DNA of 64,000 nucleotides from Candidatus Bathyarchaeota archaeon. GTDB taxonomy: Archaea > Thermoproteota > Bathyarchaeia > Bathyarchaeales > DTEX01. The position numbers and the translations under genes were made by a program. The notes beneath the pieces were generated by a model. The model had not been told where the DNA came from. It searched no databases and saw only the letters and a list, made by a program, of their open reading frames with translations. Each line of letters starts with the position of its first letter. The first letter of the stretch is position 1. The stretch is taken from contig JAGTQE010000001.1 of assembly GCA_018396635.1 (NCBI GenBank), positions 124,001 to 188,000 of the forward strand, in the 5' to 3' direction. Below, piece after piece: positions 1 to 8,422 of the stretch.

Positions 1-501
1 TGATGCTGCCACAACACCTATCGTGGCTAAGCATAAATCGTTCACATATCTTGTCTTGCCGGATGGCAGCGATATCATAGTGCCCTCAGGCGTATGTGAG
101 ATTATTGTGGCGTAGGATCCGGATGAACGCGCAATCTTCCCCCCATCCCCGGGCGAGAGCTCTATGTTGCATATCACTGTGCCCTCTGGGATTACTTTAA
201 CTGGAAGAATGTTGCCGACGTTTATCGAGGCTTTTCCACCAACCTCTATTATCTGACCTTCGCGAATTCCCTCCGGGGCTATAGTGTAATATCTCTCGCC
301 TGTCTCGAGCTCTATGTAAGCTAGTGGGGCTCCTCTGCCCGGATCATGGACCAGCTCTAGTATCTGCCCCTTCAAAACCCTATCCATTATATTTATGCCT
401 GATAGGTTTGGATATTTTGCCGGGGCAACGCGCTTATGGGTTGCTGCCCTAAATGTTGGGGAGCCCCTTCCCCTTCTCTGGACCAGTATTCTTTTCCCCA
501 T
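1..501 (-). CDS. rpl2: 50S ribosomal protein L2 (uL2), 3' end outside window
   Basis: Core large-subunit protein that binds 23S rRNA near the peptidyl transferase centre. About 167 N-terminal residues are visible, beginning MGKRILVQRRGRG, followed by the archaeal L2 pattern (FRAATHKR, HDPGRGAPLA, GGKASINVGN, SPGDGGKIARSSG). The C-terminal part lies beyond the left edge. The ATG at 501 is preceded by GGGTGATGTGGT, a good SD, 13 bases after the L23 stop. It is the fourth gene of the L3-L4-L23-L2 operon. Identity is certain; the gene is partial only because of the window edge. Confidence 0.97.
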   Translation of the reverse strand, partial: MGKRILVQRRGRGSPTFRAATHKRVAPAKYPNLSGINIMDRVLKGQILELVHDPGRGAPLAYIELETGERYYTIAPEGIREGQIIEVGGKASINVGNILPVKVIPEGTVICNIELSPGDGGKIARSSGSYATIISHTPEGTMISLPSGKTRYVNDLCLATIGVVAAS

Positions 502-514
502 ACCACATCACCCG

Positions 515-775
515 CTAGAATATGCCCAATCTAACGGCGAGGTCTGTTGCACTATATTCTTTAGAGAGCTTTACATAAGCTTTTTTAGTTCCATCTCTGG
601 TTATCACTGTGTTGACTTTGCTAACTTTAACTTGATATAGTTCCTCAATAGCCCTCTTTATGTCGCCTTTAGTCGCTTTGCGATTAACTATGAAAGTCAT
701 CTTGTTCTCCTTCTCAATCATCCGGCTTGTGACCTCGGTTACAAGCGGATAAATAATGACTTCATGAGCATCCAT
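515..775 (-). CDS. rpl23: 50S ribosomal protein L23 (uL23)
   Basis: Small 86-residue large-subunit protein at the exit of the peptide tunnel, where SRP and NAC dock. The sequence has the typical archaeal start ([15 protein letters not shown]) and the core [20 protein letters not shown] followed by [17 protein letters not shown]. Length is normal for archaeal L23. It sits three bases after the L4 stop and just before L2, the standard archaeal order. A NAC homologue, which binds this protein at the tunnel exit, is encoded at 59.1 kb. Confidence 0.97.
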   Translation of the reverse strand: MDAHEVIIYPLVTEVTSRMIEKENKMTFIVNRKATKGDIKRAIEELYQVKVSKVNTVITRDGTKKAYVKLSKEYSATDLAVRLGIF

Positions 776-778
776 ATC

Positions 779-1570
779 TTAATCAACCCCCACAGATACG
801 GGTAAAGTCATCTTTCTAAGCTCCTCAATGCTGGATTTAGTCCATATAGTTAGTCTTCCAGGGTGAGCTCCTGGAGCCAATAGCTCTGGGTTTAAATCTC
901 TCACGTTGATAACGTCGACTCCTGGAAGGTTTCTGGCAGCCTTAGATATACCATCATCCTTGGATATGACTATTAATGGCCCTACAGCCATCTTTCTCCT
1001 CCTTCCACGCATCTTCCCCTTACCGCTACGAACCTTTACGCTATCCATAACCCTCTCAATATCTTGCCAAACGCCAAGCGTCATGAGCACCCTCCTCAAA
1101 TCCTTCGCCCTCTTTATACTCTCAAACTCATCTACGACAATCAATGGTATTTCTGGAATACTATCTATAACATGCCCCCTAGCCTTAACCAATTCTTTCT
1201 GCGCAGACGCAGCTATAGCCGAATATAATGCCAATCTCCTCTCCTTCTTCGGAATCTTCTTATAAATCCTCTTCTCAACGACAGGCGGATGAGCCAAGCG
1301 CCCACCAACAGTTCCAGGCGCGAAAGCAGCCCTCCCAGTATTTAAGCGTGGAACCCTCGAGAGCCCATGGCCAACACCCCAAGATTCAGCCGTCGTCCTT
1401 TTACCAGCATATGGATCCCTTCCCTTAGGCTGAAGCCTATGAGATTGAAGGATTACAACCGCGCGCTTTATGACGTCTGGCCTAAATGGGGCTCTGAAAA
1501 CTTCGGGCAGTCTGATTCTACCAGCCTCTTTTCCCTCAAGATCGAAAATGCGGGCGAAAACCCTCACCAT
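779..1570 (-). CDS. rpl4: 50S ribosomal protein L4 (uL4)
   Basis: Large-subunit protein whose internal loop lines the peptide exit tunnel. The archaeal/eukaryotic form is recognised by RDPYAGKRTTAESWG, the arginine/glycine-rich loop (GRAAFAPGTVGGR) and the stretch KIPKKERRLALYSAIAASA. I chose the ATG at 1570 (MVRVFARIFDL) because GGTGGAT lies seven bases upstream. A GTG at 1582, directly abutting the L3 stop codon, would add four residues. About 263 residues, normal length. Confidence 0.96.
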   Translation of the reverse strand: MVRVFARIFDLEGKEAGRIRLPEVFRAPFRPDVIKRAVVILQSHRLQPKGRDPYAGKRTTAESWGVGHGLSRVPRLNTGRAAFAPGTVGGRLAHPPVVEKRIYKKIPKKERRLALYSAIAASAQKELVKARGHVIDSIPEIPLIVVDEFESIKRAKDLRRVLMTLGVWQDIERVMDSVKVRSGKGKMRGRRRKMAVGPLIVISKDDGISKAARNLPGVDVINVRDLNPELLAPGAHPGRLTIWTKSSIEELRKMTLPVSVGVD

Positions 1571-1582
1571 TATTCTATCCAC

Positions 1583-2590
1583 CTAAACTCCTTGCTGAGA
1601 CTTCGTTGATATGAATAGGATCTGGGGTGGGGTTGGACTGATCTTTTTAGGTGGGCGGGCGGGATATCTAAGCCTTATGAGCCTTTTAGCTGGTCCGGGA
1701 ACGCTTCCACTCAACATTATATATGGTCCCTTAACAGGACCATAGTGTAGGAAGCCTCCTTCAGGAGTTACTTCCCTTCCATCTTTACCAATCTTAATTA
1801 TGCGTTTATTATATTCTGTTCTCTGGTGAAAGCCCATCTGCCCAGCCCTCGGGACAGTATATATAACCCTCTTCATTCCCCACGGGCCTAGCGTCCCAAC
1901 GCCGCGCTCCGTCTTCCGACTCTTGTGTTGCAGTGTTCTTACACCCCACCTCTTAACCGGACCCTGAATACCCTTACCCTTAGATATAGCTACAACGTCT
2001 ACGAATTGCCCCTCCTTAAAGACCTCCTCCACAGACACCGTTTTCCCTAAGATTTTCTTCGCGTACTCGAACTGCTCCTCTATTGTTCCCCCGCCTATCT
2101 TAATCTCCATTAAATCAGGCTTCTTCTTTGAGAGGTTTGCCAGCCTTGGCTGTGTGGCAGCTAAAACCCTGAACTCCACAATCTTATCGATGGCTTCCTC
2201 CATCTTTTTTAAGTTCTCTTTAGTATCCACTTTTGGAGGCGTTATCACCCTATCGAAATCCTTAGGCAGCGTGCCTGCCCAAACCTCAGTTAATGCCTTA
2301 AGGTAATTTTCGTCCCTGACATATGCGCGTATTGCAGCTATATACATGGGGGGAGCATCGATCACTGTGACGGGTTGAACAACCTCCTTTCCAAAGTTCG
2401 GTGAGCCTGGCTCATCATTAATAATTACTGCGTAGGTCATGCCTGCTTTATAGCCAGCAAAACCTAGTAGCACCGGCCCTCCTTCAACCTCCGGCCAATA
2501 CCTTATCCTCCCAACTATACGTGATGCCCTAGCCCTAGGTAAATATGCTAGCGAACCCCTCCTTGGAGCGTTAACTTTCCTATGACCCAC
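1583..2590 (-). CDS. rpl3: 50S ribosomal protein L3 (uL3)
   Basis: Early-assembling large-subunit protein, 335 residues, first gene of the L3-L4-L23-L2 operon. Diagnostic pieces are MGHRKVNAPRRGSLAYLPR at the start, GFAGYKAGMTYA, the VDVVAISKGKGIQGPVKRWG loop and GTLGPWGMKRVIYTVPRAGQ. The start codon is GTG, preceded by GAGGAG. In many archaea a SPOUT methyltransferase gene precedes rpl3; here that gene lies at 48.4 kb and a PHP phosphoesterase is divergently transcribed instead. Confidence 0.97.
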   Translation of the reverse strand: MGHRKVNAPRRGSLAYLPRARASRIVGRIRYWPEVEGGPVLLGFAGYKAGMTYAVIINDEPGSPNFGKEVVQPVTVIDAPPMYIAAIRAYVRDENYLKALTEVWAGTLPKDFDRVITPPKVDTKENLKKMEEAIDKIVEFRVLAATQPRLANLSKKKPDLMEIKIGGGTIEEQFEYAKKILGKTVSVEEVFKEGQFVDVVAISKGKGIQGPVKRWGVRTLQHKSRKTERGVGTLGPWGMKRVIYTVPRAGQMGFHQRTEYNKRIIKIGKDGREVTPEGGFLHYGPVKGPYIMLSGSVPGPAKRLIRLRYPARPPKKISPTPPQILFISTKSQQGV

Positions 2591-2645
2591 GGTTATTCTC
2601 CTCTATGCTCTACTCCATAGTCTTTTTCATCAAAATAGAGATATA

Positions 2646-2656
2646 GGTTATAAACC
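2646..2656 (-). promoter_or_regulatory. TATA box of the L3 ribosomal operon
   Basis: On the minus strand the sequence reads GGTTTATAACC, preceded by a purine-rich GAGAAA stretch that fits a BRE. It lies about 60 bases upstream of the rpl3 GTG, which would give a leader of roughly 35 bases containing the GAGGAG ribosome-binding site. Assigned by position and sequence only. Confidence 0.5.
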
Positions 2657-2660
2657 TTTC

Positions 2661-2671
2661 TCTTATATTTA
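2661..2671 (+). promoter_or_regulatory. Possible TATA box of the PHP phosphoesterase gene
   Basis: The motif TCTTATATTTA lies about 35-45 bases before the PHP gene start. That would place transcription initiation almost at the start codon, giving a short or leaderless mRNA. It overlaps the divergent promoter region of the ribosomal operon. Confidence 0.35.
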
Positions 2672-2707
2672 CTTAATCTTTAAGCCTTTGATTGGGGATG
2701 CGTGAGA

Positions 2708-3736
2708 ATGGCTGGCCTCTCAATGTATGAGGGCCTCTGGCTTAAGGGGTCGCTACACTGCCACAGCTCTCTCTCAGATGGCCTACTTAGCCCAGATGAA
2801 GTTGCAAGATTTTATGCAGAGAAAAACTACGACTTCCTGTCTATAACAGATCATGAAAAACTGACTAAAGTCGCATCCTTCAGTGGCATATATTGTTCTG
2901 GGGTTGAAGTATCTAGGGGGAAAAGTAGGCTAGGCGAACCATACCACATAGTCATTTTAGGAATAGATGACCCGGCAATACTGGGTATAAATGATCCGCA
3001 AAACCTAATAGACTACGTTAATAGCGCAGGCGGATTAGCGATCATAGCACACCCCTACTGGTCGAATCTCACACATGAAGATTTGAGCCAACTGCAGGGA
3101 TATGCTGGCATAGAAATATATAATACTGGATGCGATGTCGAGGTGGCTAAGGGATATGGCTTAGTTCACTGGGACAGCCTTCTCTCATCAAATAGGAAGG
3201 TTATGGGCATAGCTGTAGACGATGCACATAGATATGTTAGGCCGCCAATAGATGCTGACGGAGGCTATATATGGATTAACGTTAACGATGCGCGTCTGAA
3301 AGATGCTTTAGAGTCTATAAGGGCTGGCAGGTTCTATTCGAGCATGGCTCCGAAAATAATCTATTTTCACTATACGCAAAGTTCTATCCGAGTGAAGTCA
3401 ACTCCAGCGGTTAAGCTCAACCTAATTGCGCCTAACGGCAGAGGCTTCTCAATATCGCTCAATACAATTCAAGGCATAATAGATTGCTGGAGGGATCCGG
3501 AGAGGAAGAGAATAATTGAAAGAATGATTACAAGTCTGGATTACGTTGATGAAGGCTCATACAAGGCCGTCTACGCGGAGACAGTAAAGAATGAAGGGAT
3601 ATCCGTCAAGTACAACTGTGAGGGGGTCACCGAGATTGAAATACGTAGGGATCTAAGCAAATACACATATTTTAGGGTTGAAGTTATTGACCATGAAGGT
3701 AGGTACGCCTGGACCAATCCAGTTCATAATCCTTAA
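2708..3736 (+). CDS. PHP-domain metal-dependent phosphoesterase
   Basis: Predicted metal-dependent phosphoesterase of the PHP superfamily (DNA polymerase III alpha/histidinol phosphatase fold). Near the N-terminus HCHSSLSDG supplies the first metal ligands, followed by SITDHEKL, HPYW in the middle and DDAH near residue 180, the usual order of PHP motifs. The C-terminal third (from about residue 220) has no recognised motif and looks like a beta-rich accessory domain. The ATG at 2708 has GGGGAT about eight bases upstream; a GTG at 2702 is possible. The natural substrate cannot be told from sequence. Divergent from the ribosomal operon. Confidence 0.85.
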   Translation: MAGLSMYEGLWLKGSLHCHSSLSDGLLSPDEVARFYAEKNYDFLSITDHEKLTKVASFSGIYCSGVEVSRGKSRLGEPYHIVILGIDDPAILGINDPQNLIDYVNSAGGLAIIAHPYWSNLTHEDLSQLQGYAGIEIYNTGCDVEVAKGYGLVHWDSLLSSNRKVMGIAVDDAHRYVRPPIDADGGYIWINVNDARLKDALESIRAGRFYSSMAPKIIYFHYTQSSIRVKSTPAVKLNLIAPNGRGFSISLNTIQGIIDCWRDPERKRIIERMITSLDYVDEGSYKAVYAETVKNEGISVKYNCEGVTEIEIRRDLSKYTYFRVEVIDHEGRYAWTNPVHNP

Positions 3737-3787
3737 ATAAAGATTGCAATCCTTATTAACAAAAATGATCCGCTGAGAGGATGCCAC

Positions 3788-4651
3788 TTGAGCCTCCCCG
3801 CCAACCTATTAAGAGATAAACTTGAGGCCTTCCTTGAGGAAGATGTGGGCTTAGGCGACATAACTACTGAGCTAGTGGTGCCTCCAGGGATAACTGTAAG
3901 GGCGCAGATAATCGTCAAGGAGCCGGCCGTCGTGGCCGGATTACATGAGATAAAGATGCTTTTTGAGATGGTTGGCGCAAAAGTTAACTTCCTTGTGAAT
4001 GAGGGAGATGAGGTGCCGCCAAACACCATAGTTGCTATAGTTGAGGGCGATGGCAAAGCATTACTTTCAGCTGAGAGGACAGTGTTAAATATTTTCTCCC
4101 GCATGAGTGGAATAGCGACTGAAACTAGGAGACTTATTAAGAAGGTGAGGGGGGCTGGATTCAATATACGTATAGCCGCTACAAGGAAGACGGCTCCCGG
4201 CCTAAGATACTTTGATAAGAGGGCTGTCCTCATCGGCGGTGGGGATCCTCATAGACTGAAGCTTGATGATCAAATCCTGATCAAAGATAATCATATAATT
4301 ATCGCTGGCAGCCTGGAGAATGCGTTGAATAGAGCACGCTCCTCAGCGAGCTTCACAAAGAAGATCGAGGTTGAAGTTAAAACCGTTGATGAGGCTGTGC
4401 AAGCCGTTAAATTAGGCGCCGATATAATAATGCTGGACAACATGTCGGTTGATGAAGTCCGCAAAGTCATTGAATCATTAAAAGGTCTCGGTCTTCGCGA
4501 TAAGGTTCTAATTGAGGTGTCCGGTGGAATAAATGAGGAGAATATTCTGGAGTACGCTAGCCTAGGCCCCGATGTAATCTCTATAGGTGCCCTTACACAC
4601 TCGGTTAAGTCCATTGACGCCAGCTTAGACGTGATAGCTGTCATCAGGTGA
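3788..4651 (+). CDS. nadC: Nicotinate-nucleotide pyrophosphorylase (quinolinate phosphoribosyltransferase)
   Basis: Converts quinolinate and PRPP to nicotinate mononucleotide, CO2 and pyrophosphate in de novo NAD synthesis. It shows the family start (LEEDVGLGDITTE), the substrate-binding AATRKTAPGLR, KDNHI and EVEVKTVDEA motifs, and the C-terminal EVSGGI and ISIGALTHS. The TTG start has GAGAGG upstream. Length (287) is normal. The 3' end overlaps the convergent trm1 by eight bases. NadX (47.6 kb) and NadM (62.9 kb) supply other NAD steps; nadA is not in the window. Confidence 0.95.
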   Translation: MSLPANLLRDKLEAFLEEDVGLGDITTELVVPPGITVRAQIIVKEPAVVAGLHEIKMLFEMVGAKVNFLVNEGDEVPPNTIVAIVEGDGKALLSAERTVLNIFSRMSGIATETRRLIKKVRGAGFNIRIAATRKTAPGLRYFDKRAVLIGGGDPHRLKLDDQILIKDNHIIIAGSLENALNRARSSASFTKKIEVEVKTVDEAVQAVKLGADIIMLDNMSVDEVRKVIESLKGLGLRDKVLIEVSGGINEENILEYASLGPDVISIGALTHSVKSIDASLDVIAVIR

Positions 4652-5882
4652 GAGAGTTTTGCCGCCTTCTCTCAGCAGCCTCCTTAACAGCTTTGACAAC
4701 AACGGACGCTGGGGCATCTGTTCTTATCCCTCTGGTATGAAAATGCGTTCTGAAGGCCTTAAAGCCCATCCCACCTATAATATCAATCACTTCTCCTATT
4801 GGAGGCGTCGGGATACTTATCCTCTCACATATCTTGTCAATAACATAATATGTTATCGGAGCGTCCGCTTCATCCTTAGCAAACATTATCAACCGCGCAA
4901 CCCCATCATCCAAATACTTAAAGTTGCCCAGGTTTCTTTCCATGAGGAGGCAAAAAGCCTTGTCAATTATTTTTCCAAGCCATAATGGGCCAGCCGCTTT
5001 AAGCGTTGAGCCACATTCTGGACACTTTAAGGCGCATTTCATGGGGAGAATCTCCTGAAGAGGTTCTCTATGAAGACATTTTGGGCAGTGGAGTAGATAA
5101 CCCATATTATTTATTGAGCTATCGGCTCTCTTGGCACCATACTCAATTAACGCGTAAAGCCTTATGCAGTGGCTTGCACTATGGCTGAATATCACTTTTA
5201 TGCCAATATCATGTTTAGCGGCCATCATCGCAAGGCAGCCGGCAACAAGCCTTACAGCAATCTCATGTGAATACTCGGTCTTTAAGGACAGGCCACCATA
5301 TTTTCTCAACGCAACTCTCGGATAAACCCCACATAACGTAGCTAAATCGGTTGAGGTTAACGCTAGTAATCCTCCATCCTTCAACGCCCTAACCGCCGAA
5401 TCAATGTATGGAACTGGGGAACCAAACGGATCTATATCTATAAAGTCGAATCTCTGGAGGGGGGCCGCGTGCCTAGATAAAAATAAATTTGCGTCCTCGT
5501 TTGAGATAAACACCCTCCCCTCTAAATTATTCAGCCGTACATTGTATCTGGCCAGCTCGCAGGCCTTAGCATTTATATCGTTAAGATGGACTGTGCTCAC
5601 CCCTCTAACCTCCCTTGCGAAACGTATTCCTCTGACGCCGCAGCCAGCCAGCGGCTCAGAGACCCTAATCTCCCTGCCAACAATCTCCTGATAGGATTGT
5701 AGGGCTAGAACCGCAATATCTCTACATGGTTTCATTAGGGGATTGTAGAAGACAGGGGCTCTAGAAGGGGCATAATCCCATGCTCCCCTCTTAAAAGCCT
5801 CAAGCCTAGGAACAATAATATTGGTCGTCCCCTCACAGATGGCCTCAACGGGGAAATCAAAGCCCAAGCGTCTCTCCACCAT
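4644..5882 (-). CDS. trm1: tRNA (guanine(26)-N2)-dimethyltransferase
   Basis: S-adenosylmethionine-dependent enzyme that dimethylates G26 of tRNA. A Rossmann-type SAM site (GCGVRGIRFA near residue 80, then NDINAKA near 102) is followed by the Trm1 active-site signature DPFGSPVPY at about 151. A zinc-binding region CPKC ... CPECG lies around residues 265-295. Length 412 is close to the archaeal norm. Monocistronic; converges on nadC with an eight-base overlap. Notably, tRNA-Trp in this window carries G26. Confidence 0.95.
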   Translation of the reverse strand: MVERRLGFDFPVEAICEGTTNIIVPRLEAFKRGAWDYAPSRAPVFYNPLMKPCRDIAVLALQSYQEIVGREIRVSEPLAGCGVRGIRFAREVRGVSTVHLNDINAKACELARYNVRLNNLEGRVFISNEDANLFLSRHAAPLQRFDFIDIDPFGSPVPYIDSAVRALKDGGLLALTSTDLATLCGVYPRVALRKYGGLSLKTEYSHEIAVRLVAGCLAMMAAKHDIGIKVIFSHSASHCIRLYALIEYGAKRADSSINNMGYLLHCPKCLHREPLQEILPMKCALKCPECGSTLKAAGPLWLGKIIDKAFCLLMERNLGNFKYLDDGVARLIMFAKDEADAPITYYVIDKICERISIPTPPIGEVIDIIGGMGFKAFRTHFHTRGIRTDAPASVVVKAVKEAAERRRQNSLT

Positions 5883-5992
5883 TCAAAAGGGAATTTATTT
5901 TTTGAGGCAAAACATTTTTCAGACTCTTCCCTGAATAATATATGAGTGCTGCCCAAATATATGCTGTGAGCTGGGAAACGGTGATATAAACC

Positions 5993-6976
5993 TTGAAGTT
6001 TAAAGAGCTTGGGTGGAATGGCTTTTTACTCCAAATTCCAGAGGAGATGAGGCTGACAACTGAGGGTGGAAACATAAATTCTGGGTATCTTAAGCTTGAG
6101 ATGGAAAACTTAATAATGGAGATTAAGTGGGATGTCTTTGACCCCAAGAAGATCAAGTCTCTGGCTGAAGTATCAAGCTCATTTATTGAAAACTTGAAAA
6201 AAACTCTTGAAAAGAGAGCAAAAAAGAAGGTTGACGTAAAGGTTAAAACAATGGAGAATATCTTCATCTCGTCACATAATGCCCGTTTCATGGTTATCGA
6301 TAGCGGAACTGGTTTGAGGGAGCCAACCTACATGTGGATTTGTGACAAGAGTAAGAGAATAATTATACTGCATTTTGCTTTTTCGCCGCTCATGGAGGAG
6401 GGGGAGGAAACAGTCGGGCGCATACTCAGCTCACTTAAATGTCACGCAGAAGGGGACCTTATACCATGGTCAGCGCTAAATATTCGTTTCAACCTCCCTT
6501 TAAGCCTCCTCCTCTCCGAAAGGAAGATAGCTGTTGGCAGAACGTATCTAATATTTAGGGATCAAAAGTACTTTACATTCGGCGAAGCTGGAAGAAGCCT
6601 GTCAATAGAGTACTTCTCGATGGCGAACATACTCTTCGAAGACACGTATAAAGATCTTGACACATGGTTCCAAAAGAATTACTGGAAGGACTTAAAGAAA
6701 ACTCATAAGAACATTGATTTCCAATCTAGTGAAAGTAGGAGGATTATGCGGCACAACGCGTTGTACAAGCATGGAGTTGTTAAATCAGGCATATTCACAA
6801 GGAAGACTACTTTATGTAAGAACCTGACATGGTACTGCTCAAGGTCGAATCGAATATACTCGGTGACATACACATCCTATATTAGCAGACCATTCTTTCT
6901 CAAGAGAAGTATAAATGAGGACGAAGAGGAAAAATTCTTGCAAGATATTTTATCCTCCTTCAAATGCCACCTTTAA
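5993..6976 (+). CDS. Hypothetical protein with two tandem copies of one domain
   Basis: I do not recognise this 327-residue protein. It appears to be an internal duplication. Each half begins with a short beta-rich segment containing a hydrophobic-proline motif (FLLQIPEEM and FNLPLSLLL), and each half ends almost identically (RILSSLKCHA near residue 150 and DILSSFKCHL at the C-terminus). There is no signal peptide or membrane segment, so it is probably cytoplasmic. The TTG start at 5993 follows GGTGAT. The fold resembles small PsbP/Mog1-like domains only impressionistically. It stands alone between divergent trm1 and galT. Confidence 0.75.
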   Translation: MKFKELGWNGFLLQIPEEMRLTTEGGNINSGYLKLEMENLIMEIKWDVFDPKKIKSLAEVSSSFIENLKKTLEKRAKKKVDVKVKTMENIFISSHNARFMVIDSGTGLREPTYMWICDKSKRIIILHFAFSPLMEEGEETVGRILSSLKCHAEGDLIPWSALNIRFNLPLSLLLSERKIAVGRTYLIFRDQKYFTFGEAGRSLSIEYFSMANILFEDTYKDLDTWFQKNYWKDLKKTHKNIDFQSSESRRIMRHNALYKHGVVKSGIFTRKTTLCKNLTWYCSRSNRIYSVTYTSYISRPFFLKRSINEDEEEKFLQDILSSFKCHL

Positions 6977-7044
6977 CCATAAATCCCTCCAAATATCTTA
7001 AATAGAGTGGTTGAATATTCGCCAGTTGTGAGGTTAGCTGGACG

Positions 7045-8082
7045 ATGAATGAGCTTAGGAAGGACTATTTATTAGATCGGTGGGTCGTCATCGCCTCGCA
7101 TAGAAGGAGGAGACCCACGGACTTTATAGAATCTAGGAGAGAGGAGAAGAAGACTGCAACATGCCCCTTCTGTCCAGGAAATGAGCACCTTACCCCGCCT
7201 GCCTCCCTAATATATTTCATGGAAGGCGATGAGCTGAGGAGGGACTGTGATAAAAATGGAGAGCGCCGTAAGGATTGGATTGTTAGGTGCGTACCCAACC
7301 TTTATCCCGCTTTTTCGCCGCCAAGCTCAAAGATTAACTCTAAGAGAAGTGGGTGTGGTTGCATTTCAATGGAGGCCTTAGGTCACCATGAAGTTTTGAT
7401 TGAATCGCCGAATCATGATGAGCATCCAAGCGTGGCTAGGGTAACCCAGCTAGTTTACGTGATAAATGCTCTAAGGGATAGATTCTCATTTTTAATGACG
7501 AAAGAATATGTAAGGTATGTTTCAATTTTCAGGAATCATGGTGCCGGCGCCGGCGCTTCGCTCTCGCATGCCCACACTCAGATTATAGCAACACCCATAA
7601 TCCCAAAGATATTGCGTGAGGAGAGGGACGCTAGCAAAGAATTTTACTTAGAAAACAAGGATTGTATCTTCTGTAGAATAGTAGACTCTGAAATTAAAAG
7701 TGAGCGTTTTATATGGAGTAATGAGAGTTTCGTTGCATTTGCACCATGGGCTTCAATAAACCCATTCGAGTTCTGGATATTTCCTAAGAGACATCAATCA
7801 TCAATAGTCGATCTTATCGATAGCGAGATTAAAGAGCTCGCTGAGGCGCTTAGAGTAAGTCTTGGCGGGCTGAGAAGATTACTGAATGATCCACCATATA
7901 ACCTTGGATTCCACATGATCCCCGAAGAACACTACCACTGGCATATTGAAGTCTACCCAAATCTAGCTATCTGGGCGGGGTTCGAGAAGAGCACTGGAAT
8001 GTTCATAAATACGGTGCCGCCAGAGGAAGCAGCGGCAAGTTTAAGCGAGGCTTTTGAGAGCGAGGAGGAATCCCTAACCTGA
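7045..8082 (+). CDS. galT: Galactose-1-phosphate uridylyltransferase (HIT superfamily)
   Basis: Transfers UMP between UDP-glucose and galactose-1-phosphate in the Leloir pathway. It has the GalT zinc pair CPFC at about residue 40, the active-site triad region HAHTQ at about 175-179 (the first conserved His lies in the catalytic H-x-H-x-Q), a second CIFC near 207, and HYHWHIEVYP near the C-terminus. Length 345 is typical. It faces the glycosyltransferase/GH57 gene group, so it probably feeds sugar nucleotides. A related nucleotidylyltransferase of other sugar specificity cannot be excluded. Confidence 0.9.
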   Translation: MNELRKDYLLDRWVVIASHRRRRPTDFIESRREEKKTATCPFCPGNEHLTPPASLIYFMEGDELRRDCDKNGERRKDWIVRCVPNLYPAFSPPSSKINSKRSGCGCISMEALGHHEVLIESPNHDEHPSVARVTQLVYVINALRDRFSFLMTKEYVRYVSIFRNHGAGAGASLSHAHTQIIATPIIPKILREERDASKEFYLENKDCIFCRIVDSEIKSERFIWSNESFVAFAPWASINPFEFWIFPKRHQSSIVDLIDSEIKELAEALRVSLGGLRRLLNDPPYNLGFHMIPEEHYHWHIEVYPNLAIWAGFEKSTGMFINTVPPEEAAASLSEAFESEEESLT

Positions 8083-8155
8083 ACATTTAGCTGCCGTTAT
8101 AGGATTTAAGATAGACAATTGAGGCGTGCGTTAAAAATAGTGGGTGGAGAAAGAT

Positions 8156-8422
8156 TTAACTGTACATGCTTAGAACCTTTCTTATGCCATCTGCGGTTAC
8201 AAAGTACCTCTTTACGCCCAATGTCTCTTCAACACTAATGTATCTATCCTTCAAGAGTTTTCTGAGATTTATTTCGGCTTCAAGCGGATCCATTGCAGTC
8301 CAGCGCGCTATCTCCTCAAGCGTTAATGCTCTCTCAGGGCTGGTTGCGCCGATGTTATGTAAGATATGGAGCATGTAAATCTCGCCTGGGAGGGATGAGA
8401 ACTTGCCAGACATTAGGCTCAC
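8156..8422 (-). CDS. Small winged-helix DNA-binding protein
   Basis: An 88-residue protein predicted as one winged helix-turn-helix: LTLEEIARWTAMDPLEAEINLRK forms the HTH and the wing follows in DRYISVEETLGVKRYFVTADG. The GTG start overlaps the stop codon of the upstream glycosyltransferase (GTGA), so translation is probably coupled. It may regulate the glycosyltransferase genes, but that is inference from position. Confidence 0.75.
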   Translation of the reverse strand: MSLMSGKFSSLPGEIYMLHILHNIGATSPERALTLEEIARWTAMDPLEAEINLRKLLKDRYISVEETLGVKRYFVTADGIRKVLSMYS

